A DNA stretch of 14,959 nucleotides from Betaproteobacteria bacterium UBA5216 (GCA_002412495.1 DHVE01000039.1:1-14959), one strand, 5' to 3'. Shown: positions 7,351 through 14,688, counted from the first letter of the stretch. The notes: a model not told the origin generated them from the letters alone. Numbers and translations are program-made.

Positions 7351-7950
7351 CTACGCGCCGACGGCGAGACCAAGCGTCGCGCAAATCAGCGTGCGTACTT
7401 CACGCATCAACGGTTGGCCCATTAAATTTTCGGCGACCACAATATCGCCGCCACGTCCGTTGCGATGGCGCGCGATCAAGGTATAACGCGGCGTTGCGCT
7501 GAACACATTCTGATAACGCGCGCCGATTTGCGGCTCGATATCCTCTATGTCCCCGCTCTCGATTCCGCCGGTTTTCACCAGCCGCCCAAACACGCGCCGC
7601 TGGGCGCGTATGCCTTCCGCGTCAATCTCCACGCGCAGTGAATTTGCCATCAGGTAAACCGCCAGCACCGCGAACACCACGCTGGCGAGCATGAACGGCG
7701 CGGCGAGGCCGCCTATCAACGCCAGTGTCACCATCGCCGACGCATTGCCGGATTCCAGCGGCAGCAGCGCGGATAAACCGATGGCCGGCATTACTCCGCA
7801 CAGCAGCGCAAACGCGACGAGGCCAAAGGCCGCGCCCGGCGCACGCAGCACGGGAAATTCCAGCGTAACGCCGTCGGTGGTGCGGTATGCGCGAAAGCCG
7901 CGGCCGTGTGCCAGCGCCGTGGCGCAATCAGTCGAGTCTGAGGTTGGCAA
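7351..7950 (-). CDS. Small membrane protein of unknown function
   Basis: I do not recognise this gene. From TTG 7950 it gives 199 residues. There are two membrane segments (about 41-63, AFGLVAFALLCGVMPAIGLS, and about 73-102) joined by a short loop, then a roughly 95-residue soluble tail beginning SLRVEIDAEGIRAQRRVFGR. That tail alternates short hydrophobic strands and could be a small beta domain of the bacterial PH-like kind, which is a guess. TTG 7950 is preferred because GAAGG lies about 9 bases before it; this start overlaps the end of the Bug gene by 23 bases and implies coupling. No ATG is available downstream of the Bug stop before the first membrane segment; GTG 7851 is an alternative. 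Its place between two Bug genes could mean an accessory role or chance. Confidence 0.6.
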   Translation of the reverse strand: MPTSDSTDCATALAHGRGFRAYRTTDGVTLEFPVLRAPGAAFGLVAFALLCGVMPAIGLSALLPLESGNASAMVTLALIGGLAAPFMLASVVFAVLAVYLMANSLRVEIDAEGIRAQRRVFGRLVKTGGIESGDIEDIEPQIGARYQNVFSATPRYTLIARHRNGRGGDIVVAENLMGQPLMREVRTLICATLGLAVGA

Positions 7951-8893
7951 ATTTTGCGACCTTCGCCCACTTGTCCATTTCACGCTTGACGAATTCCGTG
8001 AATTCCTCGGGCGGCATGCCCGATGCCAACGCGCCCTGCGAGAGGAATTTGGCACGCACGTCCTGCGATTTCAGCATGGATGACAATTCCTGGTACGCCT
8101 TGTTGACAATGTCGCGCGGGGTGTTCAGCGGCATCACCACGGATTGCCATGAACTGGCGTCGAAACCCTTGACGCCGCTTTCATCGACGGTTTGCAAATC
8201 AGGCATCGGTGGAAAGCGCTCCTTGGTTGATATCGCGATCGGCCGCAATTTTCCCGATTGCACGTAGGGCAGCACCGTGGTTGCGGTATTAAACGCAAGT
8301 TGAATTTGCCCGGCAATTTGATCAACCACCGCGGGCGCTTGCCCCTTGTAGGGCACGTGGATGACATTCACGCCGGTCATGGCCTTGAACATTTCCATCA
8401 GCATATGCGGGCTGGTGCCGTTGCCTGTTGAAGCATACGTCATTTCGCCGGGTTTTGACTTTGCCAGTGCTACCAGTTCCTTGACGTTTTTCACTGGCAG
8501 CGTCGGATGCGTGGTCAGCATGCTCGGCATCAGCGCCATTAACGTCACATGGCTGAAATCCTTTACCGGATCAAAGCCAAGCTTCTTGTAGATGGCGGGG
8601 GAGATACTTTGTGCGACCGTCATCATGCAAATGGTGTAGCCGTCGGGCGGGGACTTCGCGCACATCTCCGTGCCAATATTGCCGCCAGCGCCCGCGCGGT
8701 TATCGGCAACGACCTGAATGTTCCATGCCCTGGCGAGGCGGTCGCCCGCGGTGCGCCCCATCAAGTCGGTCGGACCGCCCGGCGGAAACGGAATAATGAA
8801 GCGTATCGGTTTGGCGGGATAATTTTGCGCGTGCGCATTGGCAATGCAGGCCAACGCGAACCCCAGCAGCGACGCACGAATAGTGACAGACAT
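7928..8893 (-). CDS. Bug/TctC-family periplasmic solute-binding protein (copy 3)
   Basis: This is a 321-residue exported receptor of the TctC/Bug type. The start at ATG 8893 is well supported by AGGAG upstream and by an immediate signal peptide (MSVTIRASLLGFALACIANA followed by HAQ). The mature part opens NYPAKPIRFIIPFPPGGPTD and carries DNRAGAGGNIG, IHVPYKGQAP and the C-terminal EFVKREMDKW. The first gene of the minus-strand cluster, it overlaps the following membrane protein gene. Longer frames to 9097 exist but would translate through adapter-like sequence and are not real. The three Bug copies differ enough from each other to be separate paralogues, not recent duplicates. Confidence 0.93.
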   Translation of the reverse strand: MSVTIRASLLGFALACIANAHAQNYPAKPIRFIIPFPPGGPTDLMGRTAGDRLARAWNIQVVADNRAGAGGNIGTEMCAKSPPDGYTICMMTVAQSISPAIYKKLGFDPVKDFSHVTLMALMPSMLTTHPTLPVKNVKELVALAKSKPGEMTYASTGNGTSPHMLMEMFKAMTGVNVIHVPYKGQAPAVVDQIAGQIQLAFNTATTVLPYVQSGKLRPIAISTKERFPPMPDLQTVDESGVKGFDASSWQSVVMPLNTPRDIVNKAYQELSSMLKSQDVRAKFLSQGALASGMPPEEFTEFVKREMDKWAKVAKFANLRLD

Positions 8894-8922
8894 GTTTTCT
8901 CCTGGTGAATATGGCAGGCGCC

Positions 8923-8950
8923 AGTTTACCGCTATGCGCGGGGCGCGCAA
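8923..8950 (-). promoter_or_regulatory. Possible promoter of the minus-strand Bug/aldolase cluster
   Basis: On the minus strand TTGCGC (8950-8945) and TAAACT (8928-8923) lie 16 bases apart, each matching four of six sigma-70 consensus bases. This would place the start about 20-25 bases before the ATG at 8893, leaving room for its AGGAG site. The match is modest. Confidence 0.35.
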
Positions 8951-8983
8951 GATGCGAGTGACAAAGCGCGTTATCATTGCGCC

Positions 8984-9721
8984 ATGCAAAAATTTGTACG
9001 TGGGTGTGTGCTCTTCCGATCTTTGTGCGTCGCACAGCGTGCCGCGCTCGCTGTCGTATTGTGTGCCGTCTTTTGGGTCGCGCCCGGTCACGCGCAAGTG
9101 GGTATCGTGCTGACAGTAGAGGGGCAGGTTAACGTGATTTCCGGCAAGCAGGAGTGCGGCTTGCGCTACGGTCTGGATCTCGAAGAGGGCGATACCGTGC
9201 GCACCGGTGAAAAATCCTGGGCGGTATTGTCGTTACTTGATGGCGCGAGAATCACGGTGCGCCCCTCAACCGAGGTGCGCGTCAATGAATACCGTTTTGT
9301 CGACAGCGGCGATGCGTCGCAAAATCGCGCCACGCTGGGGCTCGCGCGCGGTTCATTGCGCGTGCTGACCGGCGCCATAACGCGCGGCTTCAACGCGGGC
9401 TACCGGGTACGCACGCCGGAAGTCACGCTTGAACTGCGCGGAACGGATCACGATGTCGCGCATGTGCCGCCGCAGTTCACGCCGGTGGGAGACGCCGTGC
9501 CGGGGTCGTATGGCAAGTCTCACGCGGGTGAGATCGTGATAAAAAATGCCGGCGGCGAGTTGGCGGTGCGCGATGGGCAAACCGGGTTTTCCGGCGTGCG
9601 CATGACCGGGCCGCCACGCCTGCTGACGATGGATCCGCTGTTTTTTAATTTGCACACGTTTATCGACCGGCGCGCGGCGTCGGTGTCCAACGTGCTGCCC
9701 AATAACCCGAACCTGCAATAA
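8984..9721 (+). CDS. FecR-domain exported protein
   Basis: This 245-residue protein has a FecR-type beta domain (roughly residues 40-150). Landmarks are VGIVLTVEGQVNVISG, the LEEGDTVRTGEKSWAVLSL segment and the ITVRPSTEVRVNEYRF segment, followed by GSLRVLTG and VRTPEVTLELRGTD. A signal-peptide core (AALAVVLCAVFWVAPGHA) indicates export. The second half (150-245) has no motif I know. Unlike the classical FecR anti-sigma regulator, it has no sigma factor or TonB receptor nearby, so iron signalling is not supported; stand-alone FecR proteins of this kind are usually uncharacterised surface or periplasmic proteins. Residues 8-13 (CVLFRS) are encoded by an exact Illumina adapter match at 9006-9022, so the N-terminus and start are unreliable; the reliable part begins at 9023. 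Confidence 0.8.
   Translation: MQKFVRGCVLFRSLCVAQRAALAVVLCAVFWVAPGHAQVGIVLTVEGQVNVISGKQECGLRYGLDLEEGDTVRTGEKSWAVLSLLDGARITVRPSTEVRVNEYRFVDSGDASQNRATLGLARGSLRVLTGAITRGFNAGYRVRTPEVTLELRGTDHDVAHVPPQFTPVGDAVPGSYGKSHAGEIVIKNAGGELAVRDGQTGFSGVRMTGPPRLLTMDPLFFNLHTFIDRRAASVSNVLPNNPNLQ
9006..9022 (+). other. Illumina read-2 adapter match (probable artefact)
   Basis: The 17 bases GTGTGCTCTTCCGATCT are identical to the 3' end of the TruSeq read-2/index adapter. The six-frame translations show the well-known contaminant peptides CVLFRS, VCSSDL and, on the minus strand, RSEEHT. The match ends exactly where insert sequence would begin, at 9023. Confidence 0.85.
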
Positions 9722-9752
9722 CGCGGCGTGCCCGGTGTGCCATTGGCAGGAT

Positions 9753-11162
9753 TCAGGCCGCGAGCCGGATGATCTCGGCGCCGCGCGGCGGCTTTGCCAG
9801 AAAACGCTTGAGTATCTTGTAGGTATCCACGTCGAACACGGGCGCCGCGCGGGTTTCGGTGAAATCATGCAGCTCGGCCTCGCTGCGTACCGTGCCCAGG
9901 TGGCACCAGCGGTCGAGGATGTGCAGTTCCGCGGATTCACCGTCGGCCGCCGGTTCGCGCACCGCGATACGTCCGATGAACGGCCACGGCAGCGTGCGCA
10001 ACGAGCCCAGGGCTTCGGTCACGCGCAACGCGTGTTGCGCGGGAGATTCCAGTCCTACACAGGCGCCGCGGCAGCGCTTGATCTGGCGCGCGAAGCACGG
10101 TCCGTCGGCCTGCGAACGTTTTTCCAGCCCGAGCAGGATATTGCACAAACCGTGCGTGGCCGCGATCTCGCGCAGCGCCTCGATGGCCGTGGCGCGTGAG
10201 CGGAACAAGCCGTACAGATCGCCGAATTGCGCGGGATCGATGTTTGCGGCCGTGGCCAGCGCCGGCGCGGTCAAGTGTTCGTCGTGCCGCCAGTGCCACG
10301 CGCACAATTGCGAATTGCGGCGCAGTTGGCGGTTGTGCACCGGCGAGAGTTGTTTTACCAGTTTTGATTCCAGTAGCAGCGCGCCCAATTCGCCCGCGGT
10401 TTGCTTCCAGTCGATGCGCTTGATTTCGCGCGCGATCTGCATGTCCTTGTTGACCCGGTGATCGCCGGAAAAATGCGCCATCACGCGCGAGCGCATATTA
10501 ATGCTTTTGCCCACGTACAGCACCACGTCGTTGTCGCCGTGGAATATATATACGCCCGGCGCTTCCGGGATGTGGTCGAAGGCAAGATCGGGCAAGCCCG
10601 CCGGCACCGTTTGCGTTTTGACCAGCACATCAATCGCGGCGCGCACCAGGGGCGCACCGCGTTCCTCGGTCCATTTTTGTGCCAGCAGCCACAACACCTT
10701 GGCATCACCCAATGCGCGATGGCGCGCCTCGCAGTCGAGCGCATGGCGTTCCAGCAGCGCATCAAGATTGTGGCGCGCGTGCTGCGGATACAGCTTGCGC
10801 GACAGTTTCACCGTGCACAGCACGCGCGCGTTGAAGGTCACGTTGCAGCGGCGGAATTCATTTTTTAGAAAACCATAATCAAAGCGCGCGTTGTGCGCGA
10901 TGAACAGTTTGCCTTGCAGGCGCTGCAGCAGTTCGTGCTGGATGTCCTCGAATGCCGGCGCCAGCGCCACCATCGGGTTGGTGATGCCGGTCAGCGCCTG
11001 GATCATCGGCGGAATGCTCATGCCCGGATTCACCAGCGTGGACCATTCGCTGATCAATCGCCCGCGATTGACCTCAATCACGCCCACTTCGGTAATGCGA
11101 TCGTGGGTGGCGGTGGCGCCAGTGGTCTCCAGATCGACAAAAACGACGTGTTCGTCCAGCAT
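9753..11162 (-). CDS. DnaQ-like 3'-5' exonuclease fused to a UvrC/Cho-like GIY-YIG nuclease
   Basis: This is a 469-residue two-nuclease fusion. Residues 1-165 form a DnaQ/DEDDh exonuclease domain: VDLETTG (Asp10, Glu12), AHNARFDYGF (Asp95) and HRALGDAKVL (His148, Asp153). Residues about 200-280 form a GIY-YIG domain: PGVYIF, LYVGKS, Arg224, and Glu265 in LLLESKLVKQL. The following part resembles UvrC/Cho: DLYGLFRS, then four cysteines (340, 356, 364, 368), where CFARQIKRCRGACVG gives the C-x7-C-x3-C spacing of the UvrC iron-sulphur site. It lacks the UvrC C-terminal nuclease half and helix-hairpin-helix, as in Cho. A role in repair or processing of damaged DNA is likely. This architecture is known, often annotated as DNA polymerase III epsilon-like. 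Start at ATG 11162; convergent with the FecR gene. Confidence 0.9.
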   Translation of the reverse strand: MLDEHVVFVDLETTGATATHDRITEVGVIEVNRGRLISEWSTLVNPGMSIPPMIQALTGITNPMVALAPAFEDIQHELLQRLQGKLFIAHNARFDYGFLKNEFRRCNVTFNARVLCTVKLSRKLYPQHARHNLDALLERHALDCEARHRALGDAKVLWLLAQKWTEERGAPLVRAAIDVLVKTQTVPAGLPDLAFDHIPEAPGVYIFHGDNDVVLYVGKSINMRSRVMAHFSGDHRVNKDMQIAREIKRIDWKQTAGELGALLLESKLVKQLSPVHNRQLRRNSQLCAWHWRHDEHLTAPALATAANIDPAQFGDLYGLFRSRATAIEALREIAATHGLCNILLGLEKRSQADGPCFARQIKRCRGACVGLESPAQHALRVTEALGSLRTLPWPFIGRIAVREPAADGESAELHILDRWCHLGTVRSEAELHDFTETRAAPVFDVDTYKILKRFLAKPPRGAEIIRLAA

Positions 11163-11291
11163 GGCGTGTAGGCGTTGGGCGTGCGTGAAATGTTGCGTGC
11201 AAAACGGTGCGCGAGAAACGGTACGCGCTAATGCGGTGGCGGAATTCTAATGCACGAAGTGCTGCACCACCAGCGCCAAATTCGCTAAACT

Positions 11292-11879
11292 ATGCGCATG
11301 AAAACCGCTGCCGCGCCCGCCGCCGAAATACCCGGCGGCGAAGGCTATGATCCTCACGAACCGCACGATGACGACGAAGCGTCTCCGCTGCCGCGCGGCG
11401 TCAAGAATTACATGACGCCCGGGGGATACGCGCGTCTCAAGAACGAGCTGACCCATCTGCTCAACACGGAGCGTCCCGATCTGGTGAAGGTGGTGCATTG
11501 GGCGGCGGGCAATGGCGACCGTTCCGAAAACGGCGACTATCTTTACGGCAAGAAGCGTTTGCGCGAGATTGACCGGCGCATCCGTTATCTGACGCGCCGG
11601 CTGGATAATTCCGAAGTGGTTGATCCGGCCGCGAGAGGCGACACCGAACAGATATTTTTCGGGGCAACAGTTGATTATCGCGATGATGCCGGCGAGACGC
11701 ACACGATTACCATCGTGGGCCTGGATGAAGTGGACACCGCGCGCGGCCACGTCAGCTGGATTTCCCCGATTGCCGGCGCGTTGATCAAGCACGGCGTGGG
11801 TGATACGGTGGTATTGCGCACACCCGCGGGCGCGCGGCAGATTGAAATCGTCGATGTGCGATACGAGGCGCTAACATGA
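11292..11879 (+). CDS. greB: Transcription elongation factor GreB
   Basis: This is a 195-residue GreA/GreB family factor, which rescues backtracked RNA polymerase by stimulating transcript cleavage. The coiled coil covers about residues 41-115 (MTPGGYARLKNELTHLL onward). Its tip carries the acidic pair Asp76 and Glu79 in GDRSENGDYLYGKKR, the GreB form of the motif. The C-terminal FKBP-like domain runs from about 120, with ISPIAGALIKHGVGD typical. The protein has about 35 extra N-terminal residues rich in Asp, Glu and Pro compared with the 158-residue E. coli protein; an alternative start at ATG 11298 barely changes this. The stop overlaps the next gene's start (ATGA), so the two are translationally coupled. 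It is divergent from the exonuclease gene. Confidence 0.92.
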   Translation: MRMKTAAAPAAEIPGGEGYDPHEPHDDDEASPLPRGVKNYMTPGGYARLKNELTHLLNTERPDLVKVVHWAAGNGDRSENGDYLYGKKRLREIDRRIRYLTRRLDNSEVVDPAARGDTEQIFFGATVDYRDDAGETHTITIVGLDEVDTARGHVSWISPIAGALIKHGVGDTVVLRTPAGARQIEIVDVRYEALT

Positions 11880-12874
11880 AATCATCCGCTTCTTCGCCGT
11901 CTTTTTTTAGCGTGGCGCTGTCCACCTGGCGAGCGGTCAACGCGCCATATACCCGGGCAGGCCGCAGCGACGAGCTGCCCGACGGCATCGTCAAGCTTAG
12001 TATCAAGGCCATTGCCGGTGCGCGCAGCGCCGACACACTTGGTGCGGAGCGCGAAGGTACTGGCGTGGTGATCGATGCGAGCGGGCTGATACTGACCGTT
12101 GGCTACCTGATTATCGAAGCGGGCTCGATACTGGCGATGGCGCCGGACGGGCGCGTATTTCCCGCCAGCGTGGTAGGGTTTGATCACGCGAGCGGCTTCG
12201 GCCTGTTGCGCGCGCAGGCAGGTATGGCCAAGGCGCCCCTGAAGCGTGGCGATTCGTCCAAGCTAAAAACATTGCAAAGCGTGCGTATCGCCGCGCACGC
12301 CGACGCCGGCGGCGTCAGTGCCGCGTGCGTGTCGTCACGCCGCCGCTTTACCGGCTGGTGGGAATACATGATTGACGACGCGATTTTTACCGCGCCGCCG
12401 CGCGGGGAGCACAGCGGCGCGGCGTTGCTGGACGACGATGGCGCCTTGCTCGGCATCGCCTCGCTGTGGGTGAGCGACACGCTGGCGACCGGCGTGGCAT
12501 TCCCGGGCAACATGTTCATCCCCATCAATTTGCTGGAACCGATTTTGGGCGATTTAATCGCGCACGGTAAGCGCCAGTCCGCGAGCCGCCCGTGGCTCGG
12601 CATTTATACAGAGGACGTCGAAGGGCACGTGGTGGTCACGCGCACTTTGCCCGACGGTCCGGCGGATCGATCCGGCATCAAGCGCGGTGACATCATACTC
12701 GGCGTGGCCGGGCATTCCATCGGCAGCCAGAGCGAATTTTACGAACGCCTGTGGGCGAGCGGCGAAGCCGGCGATGATGTCACCATGCATGTGCTGCACG
12801 ACAAAAAGGTCAAACATTTTGTCGTGTATTCGGCGGATCGCACGGATTATTTCAAGCCATGGATGGTGCGGTAA
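11876..12874 (+). CDS. HtrA-like trypsin-fold PDZ protein, probably catalytically dead
   Basis: This 332-residue protein has an S1C (DegP/HtrA-like) trypsin fold, about residues 36-225, and a PDZ domain, about 238-316 (SRPWLGIYTED, then GPADRSGIKRGDIILGVAG). The strand GTGVVIDASGLILT aligns with GSGFIISPDGYILT of HtrA proteases, but the next residues are VGYLIIEA where proteases have NNHVV, so the catalytic His is Tyr77. VVGFDHASGFGLL replaces the T-D-I-A-V catalytic Asp region, leaving Gly107. The Ser is kept (Ser180, HSGAALL). With two of three triad residues gone it should not be a protease and may act as a scaffold or binding protein. No signal peptide is evident, unlike DegP. It overlaps greB by four bases. 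Confidence 0.8.
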   Translation: MKSSASSPSFFSVALSTWRAVNAPYTRAGRSDELPDGIVKLSIKAIAGARSADTLGAEREGTGVVIDASGLILTVGYLIIEAGSILAMAPDGRVFPASVVGFDHASGFGLLRAQAGMAKAPLKRGDSSKLKTLQSVRIAAHADAGGVSAACVSSRRRFTGWWEYMIDDAIFTAPPRGEHSGAALLDDDGALLGIASLWVSDTLATGVAFPGNMFIPINLLEPILGDLIAHGKRQSASRPWLGIYTEDVEGHVVVTRTLPDGPADRSGIKRGDIILGVAGHSIGSQSEFYERLWASGEAGDDVTMHVLHDKKVKHFVVYSADRTDYFKPWMVR

Positions 12875-13060
12875 CGGCGGCTTTTTGCTGCGCGCTGCGG
12901 AAGCCAAACTATGAATTCGCCGGGAGATGGATGAGTTCCAATTCTAAGCTCATTCCTTTGGTTCGGGAAAATCGTGATACTGTATCTTTATCCCAAACCA
13001 ATGAATACATGCAATATTGAGATGTAGTATGACGCGACCAAGGGGAGTGGCGGCGAAAGC
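12875..13060. other. Intergenic boundary where base composition drops
   Basis: These 186 non-coding bases separate the GC-rich housekeeping block from the lower-GC module. The left part is GC-rich, the part from about 12935 is AT-richer. I found no convincing promoter or terminator. A short purine run AGGGGAG near 13041-13047 lies about 13 bases before the ATG at 13061 and may be a poorly spaced ribosome binding site. Confidence 0.4.
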
Positions 13061-13567
13061 ATGGATCCGCAGAAGCAGAAAGAAGAGTTCAATTACGCCT
13101 ATGTTTGCGCGCTCGCTGCACATGCAGGGCTGAACCGCATTTCGTCGTCCGTGGACGACGATAGTGTTGATGTTGCATTCAAGAGCAAGGGCTACCATGG
13201 GCGCCTCGTTCGTAGCCCTCAGATCGAATTTCAGCTCAAGTGCACTTCGCAAGATCTTGTTGGGGCAGATGGCGACGTAATCAAGTTTCCGCTTTCCCGT
13301 AAGAACTACGACGATCTCCGAGGCGCGGACTTCGCCTCCCCGAGGTATCTCGCAGTGCTTCTCGTGCCGGAGGATGTTGAGAGCTGGATCGGGCACAACG
13401 ACGAGCACATTGAGCTTCATAAAAACTGCTATTGGCTTTCACTACGTGACTGCGATTCGACTGACAACGAAAATACGGTAACGGTTTCGATTCCATTGAA
13501 TCAACGGCTAACGACCGAAATCCTAAAAGCGATGATGGATCGTGCTAGCGACGGTGAGTGGTTATGA
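13061..13567 (+). CDS. DUF4365 domain protein, nuclease-like
   Basis: This 168-residue soluble protein matches the DUF4365 pattern along its whole length. It begins with an N-terminal helix with EEFNYAYVCALAAHAGL, then DDDSVDVAF (Asp37), then IEFQLKCTS (Gln58-Leu59-Lys60), FPLSRKNYDDLRG, YLAVLLVPED, NCYWLSLRDC and ENTVTVSIPLNQRLT. The Asp followed by Gln-x-Lys on the next strand resembles the active site of Mrr-type PD-(D/E)xK nucleases, so DNA or RNA cleavage is plausible but not shown. DUF4365 proteins are often encoded in variable, defence-rich regions. Its stop overlaps the next gene's ATG (ATGA at 13564-13567), tying the pair. GC content is visibly lower than in genes to the left. Confidence 0.82.
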   Translation: MDPQKQKEEFNYAYVCALAAHAGLNRISSSVDDDSVDVAFKSKGYHGRLVRSPQIEFQLKCTSQDLVGADGDVIKFPLSRKNYDDLRGADFASPRYLAVLLVPEDVESWIGHNDEHIELHKNCYWLSLRDCDSTDNENTVTVSIPLNQRLTTEILKAMMDRASDGEWL

Positions 13568-14688
13568 CCAACTCTGATCGTCGCCGCGACCTTGATGTGT
13601 CCTCTGATCAGCTAAGGGCATACCTTCAACGCAAACAGTGGTCTGAAGATGGGAAAATTCGCAATGTCGCGACGATCTGGCACCGGCAGGACAACGACGA
13701 TGCCGAGGTCGTCCTGCCGCTCTTGAGTGTAAAGGATTACTGGAGGAGGATGCGCGAAGCTCTCGCGTCCGTCGCCTCCTTTGAGGAACGAGCGGTCTCT
13801 GAGGTCCAGAACGAGATCAAGCAGCTGTTCATGAATGTCATCACTATTCGTGTTGTGCATGACGATACTAACGATGGAACAATCCCAATCAACGACGGTG
13901 TTCTTCTGATAGCGAAGGCTAAGGATCTGTTGTCGGCGGCAGCACGATCCCTCTACGTGAAGCGGAAACAGTTCACCCGAGGCGCACCGAAAGAAGCGAA
14001 GGAATACCTTGAGACCCTTCTTCTAGGGCAGACTGAGATGGGCAGCTATGTCGTTAACGTAATCGCTCCAGTGCAGACGGTTGCCATTGCACAGGATATG
14101 GTGACTACGATGCCGCTCGGGCAAGCAATCACGACAAACCTTGTCGCAGGTCTCAGTGCTATAGAAAAGGCGACTACGACCTTTGAGGAAAAAGGTGACC
14201 TGAGCGCGTTTGACGAGGCTGTCCTCGCAGGCGCAAGCTCTAATATGTGCGATGCGTTGCTAGGCTTCAGTGGTGAGAAGCACAATCGGAATTTTGAGAT
14301 TACGGTGACGGCTGTTTCAAGCACGCTTTTTGAGAACAAACCGACGAAGTTTGCATTTGATAGCAAGCACGTTGACGTTTTGGAAAGGGCTACCGGTTAC
14401 TATAAGGGTGATTACGTGCTTCCGGCTCGTAGGGTTACTGGCTATATCACGAAGTTGCGCAGACCTAAGAACGAAACGTCGGGCACAATCACCATTGACT
14501 CGGTCGTTGGTGACGTCGAGCGTAAGGTTGAATTGGACTTAACGGGCGATGACTATCACCAAGCAGTTGTCGCACACGATAACTCGAAGATGGTTCGTGT
14601 TGAAGGTGATGTACACGTAAGGAGTAAGTCTGCCCAGTTGTTGAACCCAAAGAACTTTGGGGTCATCGAGATCGAAGACCTCCTTTAG
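13564..14688 (+). CDS. Unrecognised 374-residue partner of the DUF4365 protein
   Basis: I do not recognise this family. From ATG 13564 (preferred over GTG 13558 because it gives an ATGA overlap with the preceding gene and GGTGAG lies just upstream) it has 374 residues, no signal peptide and no membrane segment. Residues 11-60 include WHRQDNDDAEVVLPLLSVKD. Residues 61-240 look mostly helical, with the conspicuous segment LGQTEMGSYVVNVIAPVQ (154-171). From about 243 to the end it alternates strands (FEITVTAVSS, VTGYITKLRR, GTITIDSVVGD, VRVEGDVHVR), suggesting a C-terminal beta domain, finishing with FGVIEIEDLL. Coupling to a nuclease-like DUF4365 protein suggests that one part senses and the other acts, but no enzymatic motif is visible. 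It shares the lower GC of its partner. Confidence 0.75.
   Translation: MTNSDRRRDLDVSSDQLRAYLQRKQWSEDGKIRNVATIWHRQDNDDAEVVLPLLSVKDYWRRMREALASVASFEERAVSEVQNEIKQLFMNVITIRVVHDDTNDGTIPINDGVLLIAKAKDLLSAAARSLYVKRKQFTRGAPKEAKEYLETLLLGQTEMGSYVVNVIAPVQTVAIAQDMVTTMPLGQAITTNLVAGLSAIEKATTTFEEKGDLSAFDEAVLAGASSNMCDALLGFSGEKHNRNFEITVTAVSSTLFENKPTKFAFDSKHVDVLERATGYYKGDYVLPARRVTGYITKLRRPKNETSGTITIDSVVGDVERKVELDLTGDDYHQAVVAHDNSKMVRVEGDVHVRSKSAQLLNPKNFGVIEIEDLL

Noticed and set aside
8984..9721. FecR protein as part of an iron-responsive sigma/anti-sigma/TonB system
   Set aside because: No sigma factor or TonB receptor gene is nearby, and the protein has a signal peptide rather than the usual anti-sigma N-terminus with a single membrane pass.
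12950..13420. 156-residue minus-strand frame opposite the DUF4365 gene
   Set aside because: It has no ribosome binding site or recognisable motif, and the plus-strand frame matches DUF4365 throughout.
13061..14688. Toxin-antitoxin pair
   Set aside because: Both proteins are larger than typical toxin and antitoxin pairs, and no antitoxin DNA-binding motif is seen.
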